DNA from: Syntrophomonas sp. UBA4807
GTDB lineage: Bacteria; Bacillota; Syntrophomonadia; Syntrophomonadales; Syntrophomonadaceae
Assembly (NCBI GenBank): GCA_002402575.1
Contig: DHGD01000121.1
Coordinates: forward strand, 25,133 to 48,649
Length of the DNA: 23,517 nt
Direction: 5' to 3'
Positions 1 to 7,472 of the stretch are shown here, piece after piece. The stretch's first letter is position 1; each line of letters begins with the position of its first letter. The translations under genes and the position numbers were made by a program. The notes beneath the pieces are model-generated. The model worked only from the letters and a program-made list of their open reading frames with translations, had not been told where the DNA came from and made no database searches.

Positions 1-1
1 G

Positions 2-601
2 GGCCATTATGTGTGTGAAAACTGCCACGGAGAACGTTTTCTGCGCCCTATCCGCAGCTTCATCACCCTGGCCAAAGGTGACAACCCCTTGCTTTTAGCG
101 GAGGGTATGCTCAACAAAATACCACTCCCCATGCTGGGCTGTGAACATGCCTGGATAGCCGTAGCGGCATTGATGGTGGCCTTAAAAAATCATGGCCCGC
201 TTAAAATTACAGATGAAATGATCGAAGAAGCCTTGAGCCGCACCCGTAAACAGGCCATCGGGGCCTACTGCGGACTTACCGGCATATGCGGCATGGCTCC
301 GGCCATGGGTTCAGTATTCAGTGTAATCTTGGGGGCCAGCTGCCCCGGGGATGTGGAGACCAGCACCACCATGCGGGCGGTATCCCGGGTGATCGAGGCT
401 ATTGCTGCTGAAACCGGCCCCTGCTGCTGCAAGAACTTCCTGCGTACGGCATTATTGACCGCTGCAGAAATACTGCGCGAAACCATGGAAATTGATTTGC
501 CCATCGAGGCGGAAATCTACTGTATTGACAGCGAACGCCACCCCCACGGGTGCCGAGAAGCTCGCTGCCGCTACTATTGGAAACACGCCCCTATGGGCTA
601 A
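2..601 (+). CDS. DUF5714-domain protein, 5' end outside window
   Basis: The reading frame is already open at base 2 (Gly-His-Tyr-Val-Cys-Glu-Asn-Cys-His), so the GTG at 11 is an internal valine and the gene begins upstream of the window. The last 199 residues are visible. The CxxC near the visible start looks like the second half of a zinc-ribbon whose first half is missing. The rest matches my memory of the DUF5714 family: a Gly-Cys-Glu-His segment, a GAYCGLTGICG segment, Gly-Pro-Cys-Cys-Cys-Lys, and a Cys-rich tail ending in CREARC. The family occurs in Clostridia and methanogens, sometimes fused to SAM methyltransferases; its function is unknown and I assign none. The stop lies 3 bases from the stop of the convergent spore-protein gene. 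Confidence 0.8.
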   Translation, partial: GHYVCENCHGERFLRPIRSFITLAKGDNPLLLAEGMLNKIPLPMLGCEHAWIAVAALMVALKNHGPLKITDEMIEEALSRTRKQAIGAYCGLTGICGMAPAMGSVFSVILGASCPGDVETSTTMRAVSRVIEAIAAETGPCCCKNFLRTALLTAAEILRETMEIDLPIEAEIYCIDSERHPHGCREARCRYYWKHAPMG

Positions 602-604
602 ACG

Positions 605-778
605 CTATACGCACTCCATTAAATCATGCACCGGCACTTCAGCCTGGTGGCGGCGCTCCAAAAAATCAATCCTGGCCAGGTCCCCGTTAATATTCTCGAT
701 CCAAATCGGTTCCCCTTGGTACAGCACCTCGATTACCCCCAGCGAATTTACTATATCATGGGCACGTTGAACATCCAT
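605..778 (-). CDS. sspH: H-family small acid-soluble spore protein
   Basis: A 57-residue protein beginning Met-Asp-Val-Gln-Arg-Ala, the typical opening of the SspH family. It is followed by a Val-Ile-Glu-Val-x-Tyr-x-Gly-x-Pro-(Val/Ile)-Trp-Ile core and a C-terminal Glu-Val-Pro-Val-x-x-Leu. Length and motifs fit the family. An upstream in-frame start is possible, but the ATG at 778 has AGGAGG at 786-791 on the minus strand with 7-base spacing, which fixes the start here. H-type SASPs are made in the forespore and kept in the spore core; their individual role is minor or unclear. I looked for a sigma-G promoter upstream and found no convincing one. This gene is the best evidence that the organism forms endospores. 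Confidence 0.88.
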   Translation of the reverse strand: MDVQRAHDIVNSLGVIEVLYQGEPIWIENINGDLARIDFLERRHQAEVPVHDLMECV

Positions 779-860
779 ATGAATGCCTCCTAAAAAAATA
801 TGATATAGATAGTTTCCCTGCAGCAAGCAATTATATGATTACCGATTAATGGTTGCGCGT

Positions 861-941
861 GACAATGGGGACGGTCCTTTTTGCCACTGTAGGACCATCT
901 AATAACACTAAATGTGACAAAAAAGGACCGTCCCCATTGTC
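861..941. repeat. REP-like inverted repeat
   Basis: The left arm begins at 861 (GACAATGGGGACGGTCCTTT) and the right arm, ending at 941, is its reverse complement. The outer 22 bases match exactly; inside this one extra base and two or three mismatches appear, leaving a loop of about 24 bases. The ACGGTCC-T-run core resembles extragenic palindromes that I recall as scattered through many clostridial genomes beside REP-associated tyrosine transposases. No transposase gene is nearby. The repeat lies downstream of both the spore-protein promoter side and the decarboxylase stop, so it could also act as a transcript end, but it lacks the stem-then-U-tract layout of a classical terminator. Confidence 0.75.
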
Positions 942-953
942 CTCCATTGTCCT
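934..953. repeat. 10-base tandem duplication
   Basis: CCATTGTCCT occurs twice in succession (934-943 and 944-953). The first copy is the outer end of the right arm of the inverted repeat, so the second looks like an edge duplication of the palindrome, just before the decarboxylase stop codon. Confidence 0.7.
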
Positions 954-958
954 ACGTG

Positions 959-2413
959 TCATTCCGAGCCCAGCACACGAAAGCAGTTAACCTGGGGATC
1001 GGCAGTGCCCTGCAAGGTGCAGCCCTGGGACTTAAGGAAACGGATATATTCAATCATATCAGCACTGATGCGTTCACCCGGCAGGATAACAGGTATACCG
1101 GGTGGATAGGCCATTAGCATTTCAGCGGCGATTTCCCCGGCAGCGCATTTCAGCGAAATCGATTTGGTAGGGCTGTAAAAGGCATCCCGTGGGGAAACGA
1201 TCATCTCCGGGGAGGGTGGTATTTCAAAATAAAAAGGTGTCTTTTGATGATCGGCCTCGGCGGCCAACTGCTGCAAAGCGCTGGTCAATTGCCGTAGCTG
1301 AGATTCACGGTCCCCGATGGTGATTATGGCCAGTATATTGTGCAGATCGGACATTTCCACCTGTATATTGAAACGATGACGCAGGATTTCTTCCACCTGA
1401 TAGCCGATCAATCCAAGACCGGCTACATGAATGCCCAGTTTAGTCTCGTCAAAGGCATAACAGCCGGGTTTGCCCACCATATTCGGCCCAAAGGCAAAAA
1501 GTCCGGGAATACGGTTTATCTCCTCCCGAGCCCACCGCACCAAACGCAAGGTTTCACTTAGCAGTTTCTTGCCTTTTAGTGTCATCTGCCGCCGCGCCAG
1601 GTCCAGCGAGGTCATCAATAGATAGGAAGCACTGGAGGTATAGGTCAAATCCAAGACCTTCTTAACCCGCTCTAAAGGTATGAGATTACTCTGATAGAGC
1701 AAAACCGAGGATTGAGTCAGCGATCCCGAGGTCTTGTGCATACTGGCGGCACTCATATCAGCCCCAGCCTCCATGGCAGTGACGGGAAAGGCGGGATGGA
1801 AGTAGGCGTGAGCCCCGTGGGCCTCGTCGACCAAGACCGCCATATTGTAGCTGTGGGCCAGATTGACGATGGCTTTCAAATCAGTGGCAATGCCGTAATA
1901 ACTGGGATTTATAACCAACACTGCTTGGGCATGGGGGTGGGCCTTGATGACTGTCTCCAAGTCTGATAAGGCCACCCCGGTAGTGATGCCCAGATGGCGG
2001 TCGCATTGTGGCTGCACATATATGGGAATTGCTCCGCTGAGAATAATGCCTCCGAAAGTGGACTTATGAGCATTGCGGGGGACGATGATCTCACTTCCTG
2101 GTTCGCAAGCCGCCATGATCATGGCCTGCACCCCTGATGTGGTGCCATTGACCAAAAAATAGGCGCGACGCGCGTGAAAGGCCTTGGCCATAAGGATTTG
2201 TGCTTCACGGATAACTCCTTGGGGGTTGCCGATGAAGTCCAGATCCTTCATGCCGTTTACATCCATTTGCAGAATTTGTTCTCCCACCATATCGGCCAGC
2301 TCCGGCAGGCCCCGCCCCTGTTTATGCCCTGGGACATGAAAGGGCACCACCCCATCATTTACGTATTGTAACACCGCCTCATAGAGAGGGGCTGCATACT
2401 GTTCATTCTCCAA
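959..2413 (-). CDS. PLP-dependent Orn/Lys/Arg decarboxylase family protein
   Basis: A 484-residue protein of the fold-type I basic amino acid decarboxylase family, short Firmicutes form. Visible landmarks: HVPGHKQG near the N-terminus, a Gly-Thr-Thr-Ser-Gly PLP-phosphate loop near residue 90, Val-Asp-Glu-Ala-His-Gly (Asp binding the PLP nitrogen) near 196-201, and Ser-Met-His-Lys-Thr with predicted Schiff-base lysine K227. It should decarboxylate lysine, arginine or ornithine to cadaverine, agmatine or putrescine; sequence alone does not say which. The frame extends to a GTG at 2476, but AAGGAGG on the minus strand (2424-2430) sits inside that extension, 10 bases before a TTG at 2413, so I choose TTG; the protein then begins Met-Glu-Asn-Glu-Gln-Tyr. 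It is transcribed away from the EamA gene. Confidence 0.88.
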   Translation of the reverse strand: MENEQYAAPLYEAVLQYVNDGVVPFHVPGHKQGRGLPELADMVGEQILQMDVNGMKDLDFIGNPQGVIREAQILMAKAFHARRAYFLVNGTTSGVQAMIMAACEPGSEIIVPRNAHKSTFGGIILSGAIPIYVQPQCDRHLGITTGVALSDLETVIKAHPHAQAVLVINPSYYGIATDLKAIVNLAHSYNMAVLVDEAHGAHAYFHPAFPVTAMEAGADMSAASMHKTSGSLTQSSVLLYQSNLIPLERVKKVLDLTYTSSASYLLMTSLDLARRQMTLKGKKLLSETLRLVRWAREEINRIPGLFAFGPNMVGKPGCYAFDETKLGIHVAGLGLIGYQVEEILRHRFNIQVEMSDLHNILAIITIGDRESQLRQLTSALQQLAAEADHQKTPFYFEIPPSPEMIVSPRDAFYSPTKSISLKCAAGEIAAEMLMAYPPGIPVILPGERISADMIEYIRFLKSQGCTLQGTADPQVNCFRVLGSE

Positions 2414-2833
2414 CTCATAATTTCCTCCTTGAATTATCTGTTTATTGGCGGTTGCTATTTTATGGATAGCCCGCACATACTCCTAATATATGCAGGACAG
2501 GTAAAGGTTGGTGCAAACGCCAGGTATATGAATTGGATTGTTTCAGCCCGGATAGCGGTATTAAGTTCACAAATAAATACGCAACGACAAGATCTGAAGG
2601 ATTTTGGGTATGATTTCTACCTGCTGCAAATAGGATGGTAACAGATTCCTTCTACCCGCTAGGCCGTTTCCAGGCCACGGATTGAATGCAGACCCGAAGA
2701 ACAGCAGTGAACGGCCATTAGGCTCCTCCCCCCGGTACTGCATTTAATGTAGGCAAGAGGTTATAAGGGCGTGAAGCTAAACTGGTATGAGCAGGCTAGG
2801 TTGATCCTGGTTGACGCGTTGAGGAGAAACAGC
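2414..2833. other. Divergent intergenic region, no gene seen
   Basis: These 420 bases separate the minus-strand decarboxylase from the plus-strand transporter and should hold both promoters. I see the decarboxylase ribosome site (2424-2430) and the transporter ribosome site (GAGGAG, 2821-2826), a weak 7-base inverted match (GGCCGTT near 2662, AACGGCC near 2710), and a TATGAT at 2609 without a good -35 partner. An open frame on the plus strand at 2429-2641 has no recognisable protein features. Confidence 0.5.
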
Positions 2834-3253
2834 ATGATGGTTATCTGGATTGCTATATTCGGCATGATCTGCTGGGGTATTGCGCCAATTTTTGCCAAAG
2901 TGGGGCTACGCGGGGTCAACCCGGCGGCGGCCCTAATCCTGCGCACCATGTTCGCGGCGGTGATTGTAATTACCTGGGTGGCCATGAGCGGCTCTTTCGG
3001 CGACCTGTTGAAAGGCTTCACCTGGAAGTCCGGACTGCTCTTGGGAATGGAGGCCATCCTGGCCACAGTGGTAGGCGATCTGGCCTACTATACCGCCGTA
3101 AAATACGGGGATGTCAGTGTGGTCTCGCTGATTATGGCCAGCGCGCCGCTGGTCACTGTCATCTGTGCCGTGCTGCTTCTGGGGGAGAGCCTCACCATCT
3201 GGAAGGTTCTCGGGGCCTGTTATGTGATGCTGGGCATCCTGTTGTTGATTTAA
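2834..3253 (+). CDS. Single-domain EamA/DMT-family transporter
   Basis: A 139-residue, very hydrophobic protein with about five membrane segments. It looks like one EamA repeat: an N-terminal Gly-Met-x-Cys-Trp-Gly segment, Arg-Thr-Met before helix 2, a GDLAYYTAVKYGDVSVVS segment, and Leu-Gly-Glu near the last helices. Standard DMT exporters carry two such repeats; one-repeat members act as dimers and are common in Firmicutes. Substrate unknown; efflux of a small metabolite is the usual role. The frame opens with a GTG at 2771, but GAGGAG at 2821-2826 lies 7 bases before ATG 2834 and the extra 21 residues are polar, so I start at 2834. It stands alone, with gaps on both sides. Confidence 0.82.
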   Translation: MMVIWIAIFGMICWGIAPIFAKVGLRGVNPAAALILRTMFAAVIVITWVAMSGSFGDLLKGFTWKSGLLLGMEAILATVVGDLAYYTAVKYGDVSVVSLIMASAPLVTVICAVLLLGESLTIWKVLGACYVMLGILLLI

Positions 3254-3712
3254 ATTATTATTGGCCGAAATGGGGCGGTCTGCCAGCCATCGCTTCGGCA
3301 AGGCCTTCGTCCTTAGATAAGCGTCCCAAGTAACAGATGCGGCTGTTTACCCTGCTTCTATCAGAGAAATCTATGGATTGTTATCAACCCCCTCGATCCT
3401 TTCCTGTCCCATCGGCTGCTGTGCTCAGGAATTCGGCAGTCAGTCAGCCTGTTTTTAAACTAATTGCCCCGCCAATGTTTCACGATAAACTATATATGCT
3501 GCATGCACCCAGCTCCTAGTTCCTGTCTGGTTATTACAATTGCTGCCATTAGTTAGAAGAATTTGTAGATTATTGTTGCCAATGGCAGGAATCTGACAAG
3601 CCTGGTAGCGAATTGTGTGAAGGTGACTGAGCCTCCCAAAAGAGCAGTCAAATAATCCAATGGTGGGATTCAGATCGAGCAACTTTCTACTAAGGAAGGT
3701 TTTTTGCAGGCT
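3254..3712. other. Intergenic region with no convincing gene
   Basis: About 460 bases between the transporter and the DUF192 gene. Short open frames occur (plus 3337-3519, minus 3455-3730), but neither has a clear ribosome site or family resemblance. In the frame of the DUF192 gene, the stretch 3525-3700 reads as protein-like pieces broken by several stops, which may be a decayed gene remnant or chance. A short GCCGAA/TTCGGC pairing at 3264-3298 lacks a T-tract and is not a clear terminator. Confidence 0.4.
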
Positions 3713-4054
3713 ATGGGATTGGTTAATCAAAATACAAACAAAGTCCTATGTAATCACATTATTCAGGCTAACACCTTCTGGAAACGCCTTTGTGGCCTTT
3801 TGCCGTATAAGTCATTGCCGCCGGATGAGGGCATGCTGATAACCCCCTGCAAAAGCGTGCACACCTTTTTTATGCGCTTCCCCATAGACGTGATTTATCT
3901 TGATCGGGACCTGCGGGTTGTGGCTTTGTTTGAGAACGTGCCGAAGGGGAAGACCCTGCCTTATTATAAAAAGGCCTACTCGGTACTGGAACTTCTGACC
4001 GGAATGATTGCCACCACAGGCACACTGGTAGGACATCAGCTAATTGCTAAATAA
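3713..4054 (+). CDS. DUF192 family protein
   Basis: A 113-residue protein covering one DUF192 domain: an opening Asn-Lys-Val-Leu, Phe-Trp-Lys-Arg-Leu-x-Gly-Leu, the hallmark HTFFMRFPIDVIYLD segment, Val-x-Ala-Leu-Phe-Glu-Asn-Val-Pro, and a C-terminal Tyr-Ser-Val-Leu-Glu-Leu followed by a Gly. DUF192 proteins are small beta-rich domains found with or without a signal peptide; this one has none. Their biochemical function is unknown to me. The start is not certain: ATG 3713 lies 13 bases after AAGGAAGG (3692-3699), while the in-frame TTG at 3704 is closer, and the frame is open further upstream. It precedes the sugar operon by 161 bases but is probably not part of that pathway. Confidence 0.8.
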   Translation: MGLVNQNTNKVLCNHIIQANTFWKRLCGLLPYKSLPPDEGMLITPCKSVHTFFMRFPIDVIYLDRDLRVVALFENVPKGKTLPYYKKAYSVLELLTGMIATTGTLVGHQLIAK

Positions 4055-4215
4055 CTACGCTTACCATTGCTAAGTGAACAAGCAAAACCATTCCTAGGCA
4101 AAGGCGGTAAATGACAAATTCTATAAGATTATGTTGTTTGCTATCGAATATCAATATTGTGCCCTCTGCTATGGCTACAAGGCTGTGGCGCTGTGAGAAG
4201 GAGTGTATCTGAGAG

Positions 4216-4989
4216 ATGAAAGTAGTCATCCTGGCCGGGGGTACAGGCACCCGGCTGAGTGAAGAAACTGGTGTTAAGCCCAAACCATTGGTGGAGATCG
4301 GTGGATACCCCATTCTTTGGCACATCCTCAAGATATATTCTCATTATGGATTTAATGAGTTCATTATTTGTTTAGGTTACAAAGGGTACATGATCAAGGA
4401 ATATTTCTCCAACTACTTCCTTCACATGAGTGATGTCACCTTTGATATGGAAAAAAACCATATGGAGGTTCATTATAAACACTCCGAACCCTGGAAGGTA
4501 ACTTTGATAGACACCGGGGAGGCTACCATGACCGGAGGGCGGGTTAAACGCATCGCCGATTATGTGTGCGGACAGACCTTCATGCTAACCTACGGGGACG
4601 GTGTTGCTGACGTGGACATACATCAATTACTGCAATTCCACCGTAGCAGTAATAAGCTTGCTACTATGACCGCAGTACAGCCGCCAGGACGGTTTGGCCT
4701 GGCCAACATAAACGCCCTTAATCAGGTAGTCTCTTTCATAGAAAAGCCGATAGGAGACGGTGCCTGGATCAACGGCGGATTTTTTGTTCTGGAACCGAAT
4801 GTACTTGATTATATTGAGGGAGACCAGACCATTTGGGAACGGGATCCTATGGAGACCCTGGCAGCGCAGAATCAACTGATGGCCTACAAGCATTATGGCT
4901 TTTGGAGGCCCATGGACAGTCTGCGGGATAAAAATGTGTTAGAAGAATTATGGTCGTCGCATCGAGCGCCGTGGAAAGTATGGGAATAA
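4216..4989 (+). CDS. rfbF: Glucose-1-phosphate cytidylyltransferase
   Basis: A 257-residue nucleotidyltransferase making CDP-glucose from CTP and glucose-1-phosphate, the entry step to CDP-linked 3,6-dideoxyhexoses. Seen: the nucleotide loop LAGGTGTRLSEET at residues 6-18, Lys-Pro-Lys-Pro at 21-24, YGDGVADVD at 126-134 (metal-binding Asp), Glu-Lys-Pro after a Phe-Ile, and INGGFFVL. Length equals that of characterised RfbF proteins. It opens the operon; rfbG starts 1 base after its stop. The ribosome site is GAGAAGGAG at 4195-4203, rather far from the ATG. No strong promoter was recognised in 4055-4215, though the operon promoter should lie there. Cytoplasmic. GC-rich like rfbG and rfbH. Confidence 0.95.
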   Translation: MKVVILAGGTGTRLSEETGVKPKPLVEIGGYPILWHILKIYSHYGFNEFIICLGYKGYMIKEYFSNYFLHMSDVTFDMEKNHMEVHYKHSEPWKVTLIDTGEATMTGGRVKRIADYVCGQTFMLTYGDGVADVDIHQLLQFHRSSNKLATMTAVQPPGRFGLANINALNQVVSFIEKPIGDGAWINGGFFVLEPNVLDYIEGDQTIWERDPMETLAAQNQLMAYKHYGFWRPMDSLRDKNVLEELWSSHRAPWKVWE

Positions 4990-4990
4990 G

Positions 4991-6133
4991 GTGAGCGGGA
5001 TTTTCAAAAATGTCTATGCGGGTAAAAAGGTAATGGTGACCGGCCATACCGGCTTCAAGGGAACATGGTTGTCATTGTGGCTTCGAACCTTGGGCGCCAA
5101 GGTGACGGGTTATGCCCTGCCACCCAACACTGAACCCAGCATATTTAAAGCGACCGGGTTGGGTGGGCGCATTAACAGTTTATTGGGTGACATTAGGGAC
5201 AGCGAAAACCTGGAGCGGGTAATCCAGGAAACACGCCCGGAGATCATCTTTCATCTGGCCGCTCAACCTATTGTTTCACTTTCCTACCAATACCCCAAAG
5301 TGACCTATGAAACCAACATCATGGGGACCATCAACCTCTTGGAAGCCGTACGTAAAACCGACAGCATCAGGGTAGTTGTTGTCATAACCAGCGATAAATG
5401 CTATGACAACCGGGAGTGGGTATACGGCTACCGGGAAAACGACCCATTGGGTGGTTATGACCCCTACAGTTCGAGCAAAGCCGGCACAGAATTGGTAGTA
5501 AAGACCTATCAAAAATGTTTTTTTGATTGGGATAGATCAGATCAGAAGCGAGCCGTGCTGGCATCAGCCCGGGTCGGAAATGTGATTGGTGGTGGGGATT
5601 GGGCTCAGGACCGCATCGTTCCGGATGCCGTGCGGGCACTGGCTGCGGGGGAACCCATCGTGGTTCGCAATCCGTACGCCATTAGGCCTTGGCAGCATGT
5701 TTTGGAACCACTCTCGGGATACCTGTGGCTGGGAGCCTTGCTGTGGAATGAAGGGCAAAGGTATGCTTCGGCATGGAATTTCGGCCCCAACGACGTATAT
5801 GACCTGTCAGTAGGCAGCCTGGCCGATGCAATAATCAACAACTGGGGTAGCGGATCATGGCATACAAAACGCCATAACATAGAAAGTGCCAGGCACGAAG
5901 CCAATTATCTAAAATTGGATTGTTCAAAAGCACGCAGCCTGCTGGGGTGGGAGCCGGTTTATAGGAACCATGCTGCGGTAACTGCAACTGTAGAATGGTA
6001 CAAGGAATTTTATGCTGGAAACAGTGACTTACACCAATTAACCCTGGCTCAAATTAAAGCTTATGCCGAGAAAGCTCGGCAACTCGGATTAGCCTGGACG
6101 GGAGAGGATGACGGCGATGCGGCCCTGTCATGA
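4991..6133 (+). CDS. rfbG: CDP-glucose 4,6-dehydratase
   Basis: A 380-residue extended SDR converting CDP-glucose to CDP-4-keto-6-deoxyglucose with bound NAD. Visible: Rossmann loop TGHTGFKG at 17-24 (the variant typical of RfbG), Asp-Ile-Arg-Asp near 67-70, FHLAAQP at 87-93, the catalytic Thr-Ser-Asp-Lys at 133-136, Y159-Ser-Ser-Ser-K163 (YxxxK), and Arg-Pro-Trp-Gln-His-Val in the sugar-nucleotide domain. Start is GTG 4991, immediately after the rfbF stop, implying translational coupling; no strong Shine-Dalgarno sequence precedes it. It overlaps rfbH by 17 bases. Confidence 0.95.
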   Translation: MSGIFKNVYAGKKVMVTGHTGFKGTWLSLWLRTLGAKVTGYALPPNTEPSIFKATGLGGRINSLLGDIRDSENLERVIQETRPEIIFHLAAQPIVSLSYQYPKVTYETNIMGTINLLEAVRKTDSIRVVVVITSDKCYDNREWVYGYRENDPLGGYDPYSSSKAGTELVVKTYQKCFFDWDRSDQKRAVLASARVGNVIGGGDWAQDRIVPDAVRALAAGEPIVVRNPYAIRPWQHVLEPLSGYLWLGALLWNEGQRYASAWNFGPNDVYDLSVGSLADAIINNWGSGSWHTKRHNIESARHEANYLKLDCSKARSLLGWEPVYRNHAAVTATVEWYKEFYAGNSDLHQLTLAQIKAYAEKARQLGLAWTGEDDGDAALS

Positions 6134-7472
6134 GATAGAACGAGAGATATTAGAGTTGGTCAAAGAATACTATGAATCTCGACATGGGCAGGGCTTGCCG
6201 TTTGTGCCGGGAGACACCCCGATCCCCTATGCCGGACGGGTCTTTGACGCCAAGGAGATGCAGTGCCTGGTAAAATCCGCCCTGGAATTCTGGTTGACTG
6301 CAGGTACCTATGTGGATCAATTTGAAAAGGATTTGGCTGGTTTCCTGGGGGTTAAATACTGTAGCGCGGTCAATTCGGGATCATCTGCCAACTTGCTGGC
6401 ATTTATGGCTCTGACTGTTGAAGAATTGGGCGAACGCAGAATCAAGCGGGGCGATGAGGTAATCACAGTAGCCGCCGGTTTTCCCACCACGGTAGCTCCG
6501 ATCGTGCAATATGGAGCTATTCCAGTCTTTGTCGATGTTGAATTAGAGACCTACAATATCGACTGTGCCCAATTGAAATCAGCCTTAAGTGAAAAAACCA
6601 GTGCGGTGATGCTGGCACACACCCTGGGAAACCCATTCGATATAGCAACGGTCAAGGAATTCTGCCGTGAGCATGACCTGTGGCTCATAGAAGACAACTG
6701 CGATGCACTGGGATCAAAGTATAGGGGTCAATACACCGGTACATATGGAGACATAGCCACCAGCAGTTTCTACCCGGCTCACCACATAACCACCGGAGAA
6801 GGGGGAGCGGTTTATACCAACAATCCTCTTTTGCACAAAATAGTTAACTCTTTGCGGGATTGGGGAAGGGACTGTACTTGCCCATCGGGATACGACAACA
6901 CCTGTAAAAACAGATTCAGCCGCCAGTTCAAGGCACTTCCTTACGGATATGATCACAAATATGTATACTCTCATTTCGGCTATAACTTAAAGATGACCGA
7001 AATGCAGGCAGCCATCGGCTGCGCTCAGATGGAGAAACTACCTGATACCATCGCCGCCCGTAAACGAAACTGGCAGGCCTTACGAACAGGCCTTGCTCAA
7101 CTCAGCGACCAGATTATATTGCCTGAACCGACGCCAGAGTCAGACCCCAGTTGGTTTGGCTTTGTGATGACAGTCATAGACCAGGTCGGTCTGTCAAGAA
7201 GCCAAATTATAGATTGCCTGGAGAGTAGGGGTATACAGACCAGAATGCTATTCGCCGGAAACCTCACCAAGCACCCCTGCTTCGATGAAATGAGAAGAAC
7301 TAGGCACGGTTTTAGAGTGGTCTCTGAACTTAAAAACACCGATATTATAATGAACCAGACCTTCTGGGTCGGGGTTTATCCGGGAATAAGCCATGAGATG
7401 GTGGAGTATGTTGTAAGTTGCATATTTGACTATTGTTCAACGTCAGAAAGGGCGCACGCATATGATTGTTAA
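6117..7472 (+). CDS. rfbH: CDP-4-keto-6-deoxyglucose 3-dehydrase (E1)
   Basis: A 451-residue DegT/DnrJ/EryC1-fold enzyme using PMP and a [2Fe-2S] cluster for C-3 deoxygenation. Two diagnostic features are intact. The usual PLP lysine is replaced by His (FYPAHHITTGEGG, H222 or H223), as in E1. The cysteines C195, C253, C255 and C263 are spaced C-x57-C-x1-C-x7-C, exactly the E1 cluster pattern. This separates it from ordinary sugar aminotransferases and from the cluster-free enzyme ColD. ATG 6117 is chosen because GGAGAGG (6101-6107) lies 9 bases upstream; an ATG at 6108 would be too close. It overlaps rfbG by 17 bases and the next gene by 11. E1 needs an electron-donating E3 reductase, which is not in this window. 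Confidence 0.95.
   Translation: MRPCHEIEREILELVKEYYESRHGQGLPFVPGDTPIPYAGRVFDAKEMQCLVKSALEFWLTAGTYVDQFEKDLAGFLGVKYCSAVNSGSSANLLAFMALTVEELGERRIKRGDEVITVAAGFPTTVAPIVQYGAIPVFVDVELETYNIDCAQLKSALSEKTSAVMLAHTLGNPFDIATVKEFCREHDLWLIEDNCDALGSKYRGQYTGTYGDIATSSFYPAHHITTGEGGAVYTNNPLLHKIVNSLRDWGRDCTCPSGYDNTCKNRFSRQFKALPYGYDHKYVYSHFGYNLKMTEMQAAIGCAQMEKLPDTIAARKRNWQALRTGLAQLSDQIILPEPTPESDPSWFGFVMTVIDQVGLSRSQIIDCLESRGIQTRMLFAGNLTKHPCFDEMRRTRHGFRVVSELKNTDIIMNQTFWVGVYPGISHEMVEYVVSCIFDYCSTSERAHAYDC

Noticed and set aside
2455..2478. Seven-codon leader frame (minus strand) just upstream of the decarboxylase
   Set aside because: The AGGAG before it is only 1 base from the ATG, and no attenuator hairpins follow.
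2429..2641. Plus-strand open frame of 70 codons over the decarboxylase leader
   Set aside because: It overlaps the decarboxylase start antisense, has no ribosome site and no recognisable protein pattern.
3264..3298. Possible terminator after the EamA gene
   Set aside because: Only six paired bases with a long loop and no T-tract.
3455..3730. Minus-strand frame of 91 codons in the gap before the DUF192 gene
   Set aside because: No ribosome site, runs into the DUF192 coding region, and I recognise no family; at most a trace of decayed sequence.
4111..4160. Possible sigma-A promoter before rfbF (TGACAA, TATAAG, TATTGT elements)
   Set aside because: No pair of hexamers has both good matches and 16-18 base spacing, so I do not list it as a feature.
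6117..7472. Calling the rfbH protein a sugar aminotransferase
   Set aside because: The PLP lysine is replaced by His and the four-cysteine cluster pattern is complete, both hallmarks of E1 dehydrase.
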